A stretch of 64,000 nucleotides of DNA from Pseudophaeomoniella oleicola (GCA_003868215.1 QWDQ01000034.1:215270-279269); one strand, 5' to 3'. Positions 1 to 12,100 are shown, counted from the first letter of the stretch. Notes: generated from the letters alone by a model not told the origin. Translations and numbers: made by a program.

Positions 1-631
1 TTGCCAGACCTATGTGAGGTAAGGTCGGTATAACCTTTAAGCGGGTGTTGATCATATCACCGTACAAGCCCCGGAGGTACGTAAGGGATCTACCGTACCT
101 GCTCGCTGATAGAGAGAAATGTATAAACGTTACACCAGGAAAAGGCTTGTATGAGTGGCCGGCCAACATGGGTTGCCTCGAGAATATTGCTATTTATATA
201 CCTACCTGCCATGGAGGTACTACTAACTTACAATGTATACATTTATATCGTAACTTAGTACAAATGTAAGTAGGGAGTTCTTATCCTGGTCGGTGTTAAG
301 TGGGATACCTGCTATTGATCCTATTGGATCAGCCCCTGGACCTAAATTGATTAGTAATTACATAAGCAATATATCCGAAGCTCATCCACGTAATGCATCT
401 TGAACATCACCCCAAAGCATCTGATGAATACAGGTTTTTATCACAAGATGTATAAGCTCCATCAAGGATGCATCATCGTTCACCTTGTGAAAACTCTCGG
501 TACTCGGGATCAGTTTGCAGCTGGGTTCTGACGTCTTCATACAGATAGGCGTTGAGGCGGACAGCTGGTCAAAGAATCTAATCCAATGTCATCTACCAAT
601 TAGGGTCTTGCAGTAGACCATCACATCTAAC
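1..631. other. Intergenic, no gene recognised
   Basis: A 74-codon frame near the left end resembles no family I know and has no coding-like neighbours in frame. AT-rich words such as TATATACCTACC are present. Nothing else is supported. Confidence 0.5.
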
Positions 632-2285
632 ATGGCATCCTCGTTTGTCCAGGGGATCCATTGGGTCTCCGGGGAGAACAAGCAAGGTACGGAGACCAGC
701 GGCTCTTCTGGAACTACTGGACTAATGTAATTCAGCAAAGAGAAATGCTCGAGGGCATTTGATGCGGGAAATGCGTCGAAAGAAGCAGTGGGCGAAGGAA
801 CATACAGATGATGTTCCATCACTACCACAAGACAGAAATTCGGTCACCTTGGTTCACACCCCCTGGATATCCACCAAGAGAGAGGAAAAGATCGTAGTTC
901 TACCCAAGGAGTCGTCTCCACGTCAGGGAGGCAAGCGAAGCCCCGGGTCCTCGGTAGAGTCAAGCAGCAACCAAGACAGTCCTGACAGGAATACTCTACA
1001 TCTGTTTCACACCGCGGATTCGGATCCAGCATCTTCATCCGCAGATTCCATATCGTCGAAATCTAGCCCGATCTGTCCACTTCAATCAAATTCTGATCCA
1101 TTCAGTTCTTTCCCAACCACTCCTGCAAACTCGACACTAAGTCAAGTGATCTTCAATGCCATCGGTTAGTGCTCTTCGTTCGCCCTTCAGACATCTTGAA
1201 AGAGCATCAACGCTAATATCTGAGATTCAGATTTCAAATCCATTTGCGCAGAAATATGGAACTCAAAAGAAAATGCTAGTTTCAATCCTTTAAGAGACGT
1301 TATCTACCCCGCGAGCTCACAGGACCCTGCAGCCTTTGGTCCGATGGTTACAATGATAGCTTCAATCCAATCTAGATATAGGGATCTGCCATTAGACCCA
1401 GAGGCTCTCAATTCTAAAGTATGGAGCCTTCATACAGTTACCGAAAGATTGGGTCAGGGCCCAGATCAAGCATTGTGCGACGGAACGCTCATGGCGGTCT
1501 TCGGACTGTGTATGTTGGAATCCCACTTTGGCGATCAGCAATCCTGCGACGCTCATGCCAAAGGGTTATACCACTTGATTTTACAGAGAGGCGGGTACGA
1601 TACCTTACATGAGCATATGCAGGTCTTATTTACTGTGTGTTGTATGCTCTCCTACCCTCAATCATTCACTCTTCCGTCCATGTCCACTTCGTCAAATCCA
1701 AAACTAGCCGGCAAAGAATCAACCGAACCACATCCGGCTATGCGCACCGAGGAGCTGGTCGATTTCCTTGGTGGTGTGGAAACTTGTATCAGGAGTCCAC
1801 TTTCGGTCTTGCGCAAACGCTCTGAAACTCTCAGAGCAAGGATGTTCCTACACAGAGCGATATCCAGGTCCAAGAAGAAGAGACAGGGCCGAGATCCTAG
1901 TCTCCGCTACCATCGACAGTGCCAATTTGCATGTCTTGCCTACGTCCACTTGCTGGTACTCGAGAACCGCAATACGCCAAGCGCATTAGGACGTGAACTT
2001 GATGATATAGTGGAACAGCTTCGCGGTCATAAGGCACACCTCGGAGTATCATCGGATATTCTCGTATGGCTCTTGAACCTTTCATCTCGCAGCCTAAAAC
2101 TGCGAAACTCAGAGCGGTCTCATGTGTTGTCCAGATTCATGAGCGTGATCAAGCGCTTGACTGATACGGCGTTATCAGAATTAGTTCAATATCTCTTGGA
2201 TACATTGGAGGGTAAGTCCTGTCGGAGAGGAGTCATGCACGATCTTCCAGGTCATGACGGAGTCTGGAAGACCGAGTTGCAGTGA
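632..2285 (+). CDS. Fungal_trans_2-type transcription-factor-like protein lacking a zinc cluster
   Basis: Proposed exons are 632-686, 736-1164 and 1231-2285, giving 512 aa. Both introns have GT/AG ends and a CTAAT branch-like sequence, and the frame is kept at each joint. The N-terminus carries a basic block (residues about 18-36, KRNARGHLMREMRRKKQW), which is typical of fungal regulators that have lost the Zn2Cys6 domain. A Ser/Pro-rich linker follows. The C-terminal 350 residues contain the helical Fungal_trans_2 pattern, with FGLCMLES and the segment ending HAKGLYHLILQRGG. No CX2CX6C motif is found in any frame upstream. Such proteins are presumed nuclear regulators or relics of regulators, and the target is unknown. 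The start Met at 632 is inferred from the splice phase and is the least certain part. Confidence 0.72.
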
Positions 2286-2642
2286 CTGTACAGCATTTTT
2301 ATTATTAAGCGCGGTCTAGAGGCGACTCATACCTCCCCGATGAGCGACGCAATTAAATCACGACCACAACACAGGACAGAAGTTACAGGCAATAGCGTGA
2401 ACGCGTCATGTGATCCCCCGCACATCTTTGTGCAAATTGTGTACTAGGGGGCATCGGACACGATCTGTTGCAATCTCTGTGCGTGCCATAACTGGTGACG
2501 TGATTGCAAGCAGGGAGGAAATGAAGGTGCAGATTTGCTTTCACGATATCGACATAACTCTCTAGCATCGTTTTGTCATCTCCCTCTACCACACGATGCT
2601 CATCCCAGTCCTGAGTATAGCTTCTGTCGCTATGCAATATAT
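2286..2642. other. Convergent intergenic spacer
   Basis: Spacer between the 3' ends of the transcription-factor-like gene and the AlkB-like gene. It presumably holds both 3' UTRs. No gene is seen. Confidence 0.5.
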
Positions 2643-3617
2643 TCAGCTTCCAGGCGGGTTCCAAGGCTTCATTCCTCCCTCATTAGGGTCCCATTTGTAC
2701 ACGCCTCCTTCACCAACATTATAACGATAATAATTTTCGGTGCCGCCCGGAATCAATGCTCGACGCAGGGTTATATTGATCCGACCCTTTTCTGCTTCAG
2801 CACCCTTTCTCTTTGGAATACTGTGCAACCAATTTGACTGCGTTGTGCCCCTCATGAGGATCATGTCTCCACTACTGAGGGCCAACTTGATCGGGTTGGC
2901 TTCTGGGGCAGCTACACCGTTTCTTGGCGGTATCGATTTATGCTTCAGGAGGAAATCTCTCGAAGCTCCAAGACTGAAAGAGGCGATCGCCGGATTTGGT
3001 CCTAGAAATCGTTCGTCGTCGCTATGATAGCTAATGCTGTCACTTCCACCTGCATAATAATTGACCAAAACAAAGTTGTACCTTGTATTTGTTGCTTCTT
3101 CTGTCGCGCGACGCAACAAATCGAGGCATTCTGGGATAGGCCGAGGTTGGCATTTGTATTTTCCTGGCGCAATAGGAACTTTCTGGTCCCCGGGCTGGAC
3201 TATTAGTGGTGGCTCATTTGAGAACCGACTTGTCTCGTCTATTCCAAAGACTGTTGTATATCGAGGTGTATTGATCTGTGTCTCCTTCCCGAAACGTTTA
3301 ATGGTATACTTGACGCGGTAAAAGAACAGATTAGATCTTAAAAACTCGAAAATCTCTCGTTCCAGTGCCTTCGGAATGAACGGCTGGAAGTAAAGTAAGT
3401 CAAGATCGGGCTGGTCATTGATTACTCTCCCTGTCTTCTGACGCAGTTCCTCAAGTTCCACGATGACATTTGGTGGGAAGTATGGAATGGGCCAGGGATA
3501 GGTCGAATGCACCGAAGTGTCTGTACTTTCAAGGTCGTCTACGTTGGTTTCCTGAACCTTTCGTTGTCTTTTGGCGACTGTTGTTTTGAAGAAGCTATCA
3601 AGGGTCCGTTTTGCCAT
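2643..3617 (-). CDS. AlkB-like Fe(II)/2-oxoglutarate dioxygenase (ALKBH2/3 type)
   Basis: Single-exon gene of 324 aa. The frame extends a little upstream, but the first ATG is at 3617. Family role: oxidative demethylation of 1-meA and 3-meC in alkylated DNA or RNA. The iron ligands are visible as YHSDDE (His198, Asp200) and the distal His265 in SNWLHSIPKR. The 2-oxoglutarate Arg lies in RINITLRR (about 279-285). VNYYAGGSDSISYHSDDE is the family signature just before the metal site. The extreme N-terminus, MAKRTLDSFF, followed by a Lys/Arg run, resembles a PCNA-interacting PIP box with Lys in place of the first Gln. That suggests recruitment to replication forks, as in human ALKBH2. Divergent from trm5. 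Confidence 0.9.
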   Translation of the reverse strand: MAKRTLDSFFKTTVAKRQRKVQETNVDDLESTDTSVHSTYPWPIPYFPPNVIVELEELRQKTGRVINDQPDLDLLYFQPFIPKALEREIFEFLRSNLFFYRVKYTIKRFGKETQINTPRYTTVFGIDETSRFSNEPPLIVQPGDQKVPIAPGKYKCQPRPIPECLDLLRRATEEATNTRYNFVLVNYYAGGSDSISYHSDDERFLGPNPAIASFSLGASRDFLLKHKSIPPRNGVAAPEANPIKLALSSGDMILMRGTTQSNWLHSIPKRKGAEAEKGRINITLRRALIPGGTENYYRYNVGEGGVYKWDPNEGGMKPWNPPGS

Positions 3618-4045
3618 ATTGCTACACAATGCTGGTGGTGCTGCTTCTCAGCCGATCACAGTCCAAGCGCAGTTTTCGCATTTCATGGACGTCTTTGGCT
3701 GACATGTGTAGATTCTGGCTCCAATGCCAACGAGAGAACAGCCATAAATATGTAGAAATTTCCTATGAGATGAGATGGCCACACCCATTGAATAAAGGAA
3801 TATGCAGACGTCATGAGTAGTACCGTCGCAAGCAACTCTATCGCGCCTTGACACGTGAGCACGTGCTCTAAGTTCAGGAGGAATATTTTTTTTTTCGGGG
3901 ACCGCATGTGAACAACGTCTGGAAGCCCATTATAATTCACCAAACAGCAATGTATCTTGGACACAGATGACCCGAATGGACATGAGTTACTTTTACAAGC
4001 CAGACGTATAGCTCATTCACAACTACCTGGCCTCCCTTCATTTGT
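3618..4045. promoter_or_regulatory. Shared divergent promoter, AlkB-like / trm5
   Basis: A 428-bp interval separates the two divergent starts. It contains a T10 run near 3885 on the plus strand, the only obvious poly(dA:dT) element. Small ORFs in it look like chance. Confidence 0.45.
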
Positions 4046-5479
4046 ATGGCTCGGGTCTTGCGTGCATGCCTGGACCTATTCAAATCGATACCTGGAGCAA
4101 TGGAGACACAAGAATTATCGAGACTACCAGAGGCTTTCCGGCCTCCTATTGACCGGCACATGCGGGTTCTTGACAGGGGGTTTTTCGTTAAAAAGATTCA
4201 GTTGTCATCTGCAGCTCCTCTTGACGGAAAGCATATCTCTTCGGTCAGGAAAATTCTCACTCAAAGCCATGATTTGCTCAACGTGGCTCGATTGAAACCT
4301 ATCCGGCCTTCTAACAGCTCGCCGAGCGGTAAATGTATACTCTTGAGATCTGAGATACAAGCAAATGAACCGTCTACATGGTCGCAGGCTGTGACACAGA
4401 TAGTAGAGGAAAAGCTCGTGCTGATACAGCCTTATACGATGCGGATGGCCTATGAGGATTGGTCGATGCACGAGATCCTTCTTGCTGTATTACCGGAAGT
4501 GGAGCACGATGAGATACCGGCCGGATTTGCCCAAGTCGGTCATGTCGCCCATGTCAACCTCCGTGAGCAGTATCTACCTTATAGACACCTAATCGGCCAA
4601 GTCCTTCTTGATAAGAACCCTACAGTCTCAACGGTGATCAACAAGTTAGAGGACGTCGGCTCTGAAAGCGTATTTAGAACTTTTCCGTACGAAGTCCTCG
4701 CCGGTCCTGATGATCTGAACGTGACCCTCTCACACAACGACTGCACTTTTCGCTTCAACTTCGCCAAGGTTTATTTCAACACACGTCTCAACACGGAGCA
4801 CTCGAGGATGATGGACAAATTCCGGGAAGGAGAGACCGTATGCGACGTGATGGCCGGTGTTGGCCCGTTTGCTATTCCATCAGGGAAGCGAAGAGTCTTC
4901 GTATGGGCAAATGACTTGAATCCGGACAGCTACTCGGCAATGGAAGATGCCATCACACTGAACAAAGTAGGAGAATTTGTTAAAGCGTCATGTCAAGACG
5001 GGCGGGATTTCATTCGTGAGTCTGCAAAGGAGCTCCTTCAAAAGCAACGGAGTGCAACAATAACAGTGAAACCACCACGAATGGAGGCCGGCAAGCATAC
5101 GAAGCTGCCAAAACCTCAGCCGCAGCAGAGAATTATACAGGAACCAGCAACATTTGACCACTACGTCATGAATTTGCCTGCTTCTGCAGTTGAATTTTTG
5201 GATGCATTCAGAGGTCTCTATGCGGGCCACGAAGATCGATTCTCACCTACGACGAGCAGACAGCTGCCGATGGTTCATGTCTACCTATTCTCGCCAAATG
5301 AACAGGACGACTTCAAGGAAGCCAAGACATGTTGTGAGACAGTATCACGATACCTTGGACACGATATCTTTCCGGAGACACCTGAACTGGAAGTCTTCTA
5401 TGTGCGGCTTGTGAGTCCCAAGAAGAAAATGTTCTGCGTTAGTTTTCGACTACCAGCTGAAGTAGCATTCTCCAAATGA
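4046..5479 (+). CDS. trm5: tRNA (guanine-N1)-methyltransferase Trm5
   Basis: Single exon of 477 aa. It makes m1G (and the wybutosine precursor) at position 37 of tRNAs using S-adenosylmethionine. Seen: the D1-like segment EAFRPPIDRHMRVLDRGFF; the RxxLxxxLxP-type core; the Trm5-specific GQVLLDKNP; the conserved FNFAKVYFNTRLNTEHSR; the SAM-binding motif VCDVMAGVGPFAIPSGK; WANDLNPDSY; and the catalytic-loop NLPASAVEFLDAF. The first Met begins a basic amphipathic leader (MARVLRACLDLFKSIPGA), while a second in-frame ATG at 4100 gives a form starting METQELSRLP. This fits dual mitochondrial and nuclear/cytosolic targeting known for yeast Trm5. Confidence 0.93.
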   Translation: MARVLRACLDLFKSIPGAMETQELSRLPEAFRPPIDRHMRVLDRGFFVKKIQLSSAAPLDGKHISSVRKILTQSHDLLNVARLKPIRPSNSSPSGKCILLRSEIQANEPSTWSQAVTQIVEEKLVLIQPYTMRMAYEDWSMHEILLAVLPEVEHDEIPAGFAQVGHVAHVNLREQYLPYRHLIGQVLLDKNPTVSTVINKLEDVGSESVFRTFPYEVLAGPDDLNVTLSHNDCTFRFNFAKVYFNTRLNTEHSRMMDKFREGETVCDVMAGVGPFAIPSGKRRVFVWANDLNPDSYSAMEDAITLNKVGEFVKASCQDGRDFIRESAKELLQKQRSATITVKPPRMEAGKHTKLPKPQPQQRIIQEPATFDHYVMNLPASAVEFLDAFRGLYAGHEDRFSPTTSRQLPMVHVYLFSPNEQDDFKEAKTCCETVSRYLGHDIFPETPELEVFYVRLVSPKKKMFCVSFRLPAEVAFSK

Positions 5480-5752
5480 TACCCACGTTCCGCGTTGTCG
5501 GCCGGCCTCAGGTCCTTCTGCAGTCAATTGCAGGTAACAGATTCCAAGCCAACAATTTTCAATGTATGCATCCATCTCTGATAATGTAATGTGCATCGGC
5601 GGCTACCTCAACCGCGACGGCGGTATGTTCCCTTGTTGACTCACGCAGTGAAGATGCTGGTGGGATATGAAGACTGATGTGGCTTTCGCTGTGGTCAATC
5701 TCTTATAGTTCCGTGGCCGGTGATGAGATAAAATCGCTCTTTGAAAGGAATC

Positions 5753-6242
5753 TCATCCGTTGAGTCGTAACTTTTGTAATTCATCCAGCATCTGCTGGAG
5801 GTCACTGTCTGATATCTTATTTTGCAAGCTTGGTATAAGGGCTTTTGCTTCCTCAGCCTCAATCGGAAATAGACTTCCTTTTCGCATAGTCAGCGATATC
5901 GAAGCGATAGAAAGTTTTCATCACGAAAGACATACCGAGTTGACTCCTCTCAAAGTAATCCAGTTGATTTTCATATGCCATCAGGATCCTCTCAGCAGCT
6001 TCGACGTTTTCCTTATCCTTGAAACGGGCGAACATGTCAAGGTAGTCTTGCGTCTTGGTTAAGGTTTCCGTTTCCATGATCCGTCCACTTGGTGCTCGTT
6101 CACGTCGTTTATCAACAACAGCATTGAGGATAAGTCGGGCTTCAGACAAGGTGAGAGTCGGCGTGTTTTGGAAGTCACCCAGCTTCAAGACTGCTGTCGC
6201 TTCGAGATCACCTCCTCCCGGTTGATGGCGCCGCGTCGGCAT
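5753..6242 (-). CDS. rpb4: RNA polymerase II subunit Rpb4
   Basis: Exons on the minus strand are 6242-5936 and 5877-5753, giving 143 aa. The 58-nt intron starts GTATGT and ends GAAAAG, splitting a Gly codon. Rpb4 pairs with Rpb7 to form the stalk of Pol II, which acts in initiation, stress transcription and mRNA decay. Diagnostic stretches are LKLGDFQNTPTLTLSEARLI, TKTQDYLDMFARFKDKENVE and FERSQLG at the splice junction, then EAEEAKALIPSLQNKISD in the last exon. The start is the first Met upstream of the conserved acidic lead-in. An additional upstream exon cannot be excluded. Convergent with trm5 (273 bp apart) and divergent from mdj1. Confidence 0.92.
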
Positions 6243-6615
6243 CCTTGTTGCCGAGTGATGTCTGCTGGATCGAGGACTACAGATAGAGCGGTCAGGCAGA
6301 GCTGCACGTTGCGATGAGTCGTGATTCGAAAAGAGACAGTAGCGTACTATGTAGTAGTTGCACAGGCGGGTCGAGAGCAGCAATGCCGGCGTCGTTAGAT
6401 TGGAAGAGAATTGCTAGCTATCCGGCATAGAGACGGCGCAGAACTTGGCGGAATCATAGAATTGCGGGACGTGGGGAACAAGCGTTCTATGTTCATCGAA
6501 TCGTCTCAAACTTTTTTCTAAGTCAACGAGGTATCATCTATGAGTGACTATACATCTCACATGCGCTGGATTTCATGCCTTTAGTTCGTTCCAATCGTAT
6601 TGTTGTTGTCCCTAA
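6243..6615. promoter_or_regulatory. Divergent promoter, rpb4 / mdj1
   Basis: A 373-bp interval between the divergent starts of rpb4 and mdj1. No clear TATA or CCAAT pair. A variant of the TACTACGTAGTA word (TACTATGTAGTA) occurs near 6342. Confidence 0.35.
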
Positions 6616-8346
6616 ATGAGCCTGACCATATCCTCCTGGCCACTGGCCAGTAATATCTCTATTCGCCTACTCAGATCTTCTATACCATGTTCGATAACTT
6701 GTGAGACTCTTCAACGCCCTGCGCAGAAACGATCGCATCACAAATCTAGTTATGGATACGTGCGACCCTCGGCGTGGCAATGCCAGTCTACGTCTGTGCA
6801 ATCGTCGCAACTGAGAGTGAGCAGCTTTCGTCTTCTACGTGATCATGGCTAACGTATACTCAGCAATTCCATGCAACCCGTTCTACGCAAGCAACAAAAG
6901 ATCCATACCAAGTCCTGGGTATCCCCAAAGGAGCGAGTGCTTCAGAGATTAAGAAAGCCTACTATGGGCTGGCGAAGAAGTATCACCCAGATACTAACAA
7001 GGATCCATCAGCGAAGGAGAAGTTCACGGATGCTCAGACCGCCTACGAGTTGCTGCAAGACCCCCAGAAGAAGGAAGCATGGGATAAGTATGGCGCAGCT
7101 GCTTTTGACCAGACTGGGGGATTCAATCCAGGAGCCTCTGGAGGAAATCCATTTTCTGGGGGAACGGGAGGTGGCTTCGGAGGCTTTGGCGGTGGTTTCG
7201 GAGGCGGTTTTGGTGCTGATATCAATTTCGATGATCTGTTCGGCGCATTTACCGGTCAAGCTCGGCGAGGCCGCGGGGCACGACAATCACCGTTTGGCGG
7301 CGACACGATTATGGTAGGAGACAATATCGAGGTACAAACGAACATCTCTTTTATGGATGCCGCAAAAGGCGTTACAAAGGATATCGTGGTGACCCCTCTC
7401 GTTAAATGTGGAACCTGCAAAGGTGACGGATTGAAAAAGGGCACCAAGAGGACTGAGTGCAGGGCTTGCGGTGGCACTGGAACTCGGGTTCATGTCATGC
7501 AGCAAGGTTTTCAAATGGCAAGTACCTGCGACGTTTGTGGAGGTGCAGGTATGACTGTTCCACGTGGCTCAGAATGCGGTACCTGTGCTGGCAACGGTGT
7601 AGTTCGACAAAGGAAGACAGTCCAGGTCGATATTCCGGGTGGCGTCGAGGATGGCATGAGGCTTAAAGTTATGGGTGAAGGTGACGCCGCTGCTACTGGG
7701 CTCTCACCCGATCCTAATGCAAGGTCGCATAGTGGGGATCTTTACGTCTTGATCCGCGTGGCGCCAGATGCACGATTCAGTCGCAATGGACCCGATGTGC
7801 TTTATACAGCGAGCATTCCATTGACAACTGCCTTACTAGGAGGAGAGGTCACGGTCCCTACACTTGATGGCGAGGTAAGGGTTAGGGTTGCAACTGGCAC
7901 AGGTACTGGAGATAAGATCACTCTCGGTGGTCTGGGTATGAAACGCCTGGGTGGCAGAAAGGGCGGATCCGGGGACTTAAAGGTCGAGTTCAAGGTGAAC
8001 ATGCCGAAATATCTCTCGTCGAACCAGCGGACGATCTTGGAAATGCTCGCAGATGAAATGGGGGATAAGAGCGCCAAGAGGGTTATGAACGTCGATCAAT
8101 ACAAGTGAGTTTTGCGCATGTTGAATAGAGACAGGGCTGACGCATACCAGGAATACTGATAAGGAAGCACCGACTAAGTCATCGGACAAGACAGAAGACC
8201 ACAAAAACGAAGGGTTTCTGAAGGCAGCATGGCATCGATTGACTCATCAGCACGACAATGTCGAACCGGAGAAGACAGAGGAGTCCAAGCAGCAGGATCC
8301 CTCGAGTCAAGATGATGAACCGAAGAAGGCCTCTGGATCGGGATAA
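6616..8346 (+). CDS. mdj1: Mitochondrial DnaJ/Hsp40 chaperone Mdj1
   Basis: Exons are 6616-6816, 6864-8104 and 8151-8346, giving 545 aa. It is the matrix type-I Hsp40 that stimulates the ATPase of mitochondrial Hsp70 and helps fold imported proteins. Exon 1 is a Ser/Arg-rich presequence without acidic clusters, ending QLRQFHATR, a plausible processing site. The J domain follows (about 76-138) with HPD at 108-110. Next come a Gly/Phe-rich linker, four CxxCxGxG zinc repeats ([32 protein letters not shown]) and the two substrate-binding beta domains. The last exon adds a Lys/Glu-rich tail beginning [12 protein letters not shown]. Intron 1 (47 nt) and intron 2 (46 nt) are short but canonical. Confidence 0.95.
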
Positions 8347-9183
8347 AGCCCGTCTGAATCATTTGATTGTTACACTTCATAGCGACGGTGAATTGGTTTC
8401 TTCAGAGTTTTCAGGGTTACACAACAGCACCCCGATTTTGGTTGCTGCATTCTGGCGCTTGTGCGTCCATACCTACGTGTATATTGTGTACTATTCCGCG
8501 AGCAAGGTGTACAATAGACCCTCTCAGCTTTTGTACGATATCGTTACCTACCTATACTCCAATGCTGATGCTAAATAGACGATGAGATATACAACTAGAA
8601 CATTGAAGCATTACTACCTACAGTAGTCCAGAGCTCTGATAATATATATGCAGAGGGTAAATACCTCAGGATACGAGGTATCTAAGGCGTGGATCCTCAT
8701 TTCTACTGGTCTTCATGTCGAAATGGGAGAGAAGATCATCGTGAGCGCTGATATAGGGAGGTAGCAATAGGGGTAAAGGTTACCAGGATGTAAGTTACTA
8801 GCAGTAACTGTGAACAACAGCGTAAACAGCCCGGAATCCCGCCAAGAGGTGACGACAAGCGCCGTGGGTGTGACCTACGACGTAGTACAGCGAGACTTGC
8901 GCGGGGTCGTCAGCTCCAACGTAAGTAATTGATGTGGGACCACCGAGTCGCTCCAAACATCGTGGTCGAATAGGCAATGCTCTCGGCTTCACCTCACAAG
9001 CGCAGTTGTAACTTCGCGCCCGATATCTTTTGTTACCTTGATAAAGTCTCCAAGGTATATCGCACCATCAAGTCCTAAGTTATGCGATTCAAATCATCCT
9101 CAAATCATCCGGCTATTTGGGCGCATATCGAATAGACAACCCCTTGAATACCGCGGGCATTTGATGCCTGGAAACTGCCCAAC
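8347..9183. other. Intergenic spacer upstream of bro1
   Basis: 837 bp between mdj1 and bro1, which are on the same strand. It holds the mdj1 3' UTR and the bro1 promoter. No gene, repeat or RNA recognised. Confidence 0.45.
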
Positions 9184-12100
9184 ATGACCCAGGCTCCTAT
9201 GATTTCGAGTCCCCTGAAGCAGACGAACGAGGTAGACTGGGTTGCGCCGCTGAAGGGATATATCCGGACAACCTATGGAGACGACCCAGAGCGCTATTCG
9301 GAAGAATGCAACACGCTGAACCGCCTCCGACAGGACATGCGGGGTGCGGGCAAGGACAGTGCTGCCGGGCGAGATCTACTGTATAGATATTATGGACAGC
9401 TGGAACTATTAGACTTGCGATTTCCAGTAGATGAGAATCACATCAAAATTTCCTTTACGTGGTATGTCATGCGCAAAGTCGAGACTGCCAGATCTGATGC
9501 TGATGAGATAGGTTCGATGCGTTCACTCACAAAGCAACTTCTCAGTACTCCCTTGCCTTCGAGAAAGCCTCGATCATATTTAACATATCTGCGGTTCTTT
9601 CCTGTCATGCAGCAGCTCAAAATCGATCGGAAGACAACGGGCTCAAGACGGCCTACCATTCTTTCCAGGCTTCAGCTGGCATGTTCACTTATATCAATGA
9701 GAATTTCCTCCACGCCCCATCAACCGATCTGAGTAGGGACACGGTCAAGACATTGATCAATATTACACTGGCACAAGGCCAGGAAGTCTTCTTGGAGAAA
9801 CAGATATCAGATGGGAAGAAGCCCGGTCTGCTCGCAAAGCTCGCAGCGCAAGCAGCCTTTCTTTATACCCAAGTCTTGGAGGGTGTACAGGAGAATGTCA
9901 CGAAAGCCGTATTTGACAGAAGCTGGCAAGCTCTAGCACAGGTTAAAGTTGCCCATATGACATCTCTTTCTGAATACTACCAAGCACTCATCGACGAGGA
10001 GGGGGGAGCCTACGGCTCTGCCATTGCAAGATTACAGCTTGCCGAAAGGTCTTCTAAGAATGCTTACAACTACGCGAAGTCATTTCCAGCGTCTCCGACC
10101 TCGGTCTCTCAGCTTAGCTCTGAGACTGCGCACGCTTTGCAGACGATAACTAAGAAGCAACTGGAGAATGTGCAGGAGAAATTAAACACTTTGGTCAAGG
10201 ACAACGACTTCATTTACCATCAATCAGTGCCAGCAGAAGCCTCGCTCTCGGCTGTGTCAAAACTTCCTGCTGCGAAACCCATCCCAGTCAGCGAACTATA
10301 CCAGGGCCAAGACATCCAGAAGATCATCGGACCTGACATCTTCCAAAAGATCGTGCCCTTGGCGGTGACCGAATCTGCTAGCTTATATGACGAAGAAAAG
10401 GCGAAAGTCATTCGTGCTGAGGCTGAGAAGGTAGAAAGTGCAGACGGTGAGATGGCAGCAAGTCTTGATTATCTGAAACTACCAGACAGTCTGAACGTAC
10501 TGAAAGGAGGAATGGACCAAGAGATGGTAGTCGACGATGACTTCCGTAGGTGGTGTGAGGACATTTCGAATCATGAACCATTCCAAAAAGCTTTCGACCA
10601 ATTGGCCAAAGACAAGGCATTCGTATTGGATACCCTGGACAAATGCACCAAGCAATTAGATATGGAAGAGAGTGTCTGCGAGAAAATGCGTTCTAAATAT
10701 GGCAGTGAATGGACACAACAACCCAGCTCTCGGCTCACAGCTACTCTGCGAGGCGACATCCGCACCTATCGAAGCACAGTGGATCAGGCTAGTAACAGTG
10801 ACGCTCAATTACATGCGACTGCTCGTCAATATGAAATGGAGTTCGAAGAGATGAGATCCGCGGGAGAGCGGAATGAAGCTGATGTACTATTTCAACAAGC
10901 GATGATCAAAGCAGGAGCAGGTAGGGATAAAGGAAAAGGCTCAATGAGTCCCGAGGGAGAAGGAAGCCTCCTGGACGATGACTATAGTGAGAGTGGACCC
11001 TCGGTAGCAGAGCAGATAGTGAAGGTTGAGGAGTTGGTCAGGAAGCTGAACTTGGTCAAGCGTGACAGAGCTCAGGTGCTTAAAGATCTCAAAGAAAAGG
11101 TAATGATAGCATGTCTTTGTGTTCTGACCTGGCATACTAATCCGACTGCAGGTGCACAATGACGACATAACCAGCGTTCTGATCTTAAACAAGAAAGCAA
11201 TTGTCGATGGTGAGAACGAGCTGTTCCAAGCCGAACTCGAAAAGTTTCGACCACATCAAAATCGTTTGCTGTCGACGGTACACAAACAATCTTCTCTTTT
11301 GAAGGATCTGACTAAGTCCTATGGTGCATTGTTGCAAGACAAGCGTGTACGAGCTGATCAACAGAAATATGAAGTGATCACAAAGAGTCGATCTCAGGTA
11401 ATGGCGAAATACAGAAAGGCTGTCAATGCTTTCGAAGACTTGATACAAGGTCTTTTAAGGGCGCAGGGCTTCTACGGGGAAATGAAGGACAGTGTCGAAA
11501 ATCTGGAGAAGAATGTTGAGAGCTTTGTCAATAATCGCAGGACGGAAGGTGCCCAACTGCTGAACCAGATCGAGCAGAGCAAATCAAACAACGCAGGGAC
11601 TCAAGCTTCGGCGGAGAGAGACAGACTTCAACAGCTAATGGAGAAGATGTCTATAGAACCGTCCCATTCCCCAAGCCCAGCTGTGCCTAATCGACCGGCA
11701 GCCGCATCCAATGTCCCATTTAGCAAAGCAGAATCGCCTGCTCCACCACCACAACTGAATATCCCACAGTCCAGATCTCCTCATCCTCAACAATACCCGC
11801 AACCAGGGAACAACGGCTATCCTTATCCGCCACTGGGTGGAGGAGCTCTGCCCTTTTCTCAAGGGGCTGCTCAGCCTCTGTCCGAGGGGTATAATCCCAT
11901 GGCCTATCCATATCAGACGCCAATCTCACCAGCACCGCCGAGTACACATCCATATTTTTCACCTTTATCGACAACACCCGCGCCCCAGCACCACCCTCAA
12001 TACTACACGTCCCCACCTCCACCCCCAAGTACGCAACAACAACAGCCGCCGCCTCCTCACCATACCTCTGCAACGCATCAGCAGTTGAATTTCACATCGC

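Noticed and set aside
7868-7885. TTAGGG-like words suggesting a telomeric repeat
   Set aside because: Only about one and a half units, inside the mdj1 coding frame.
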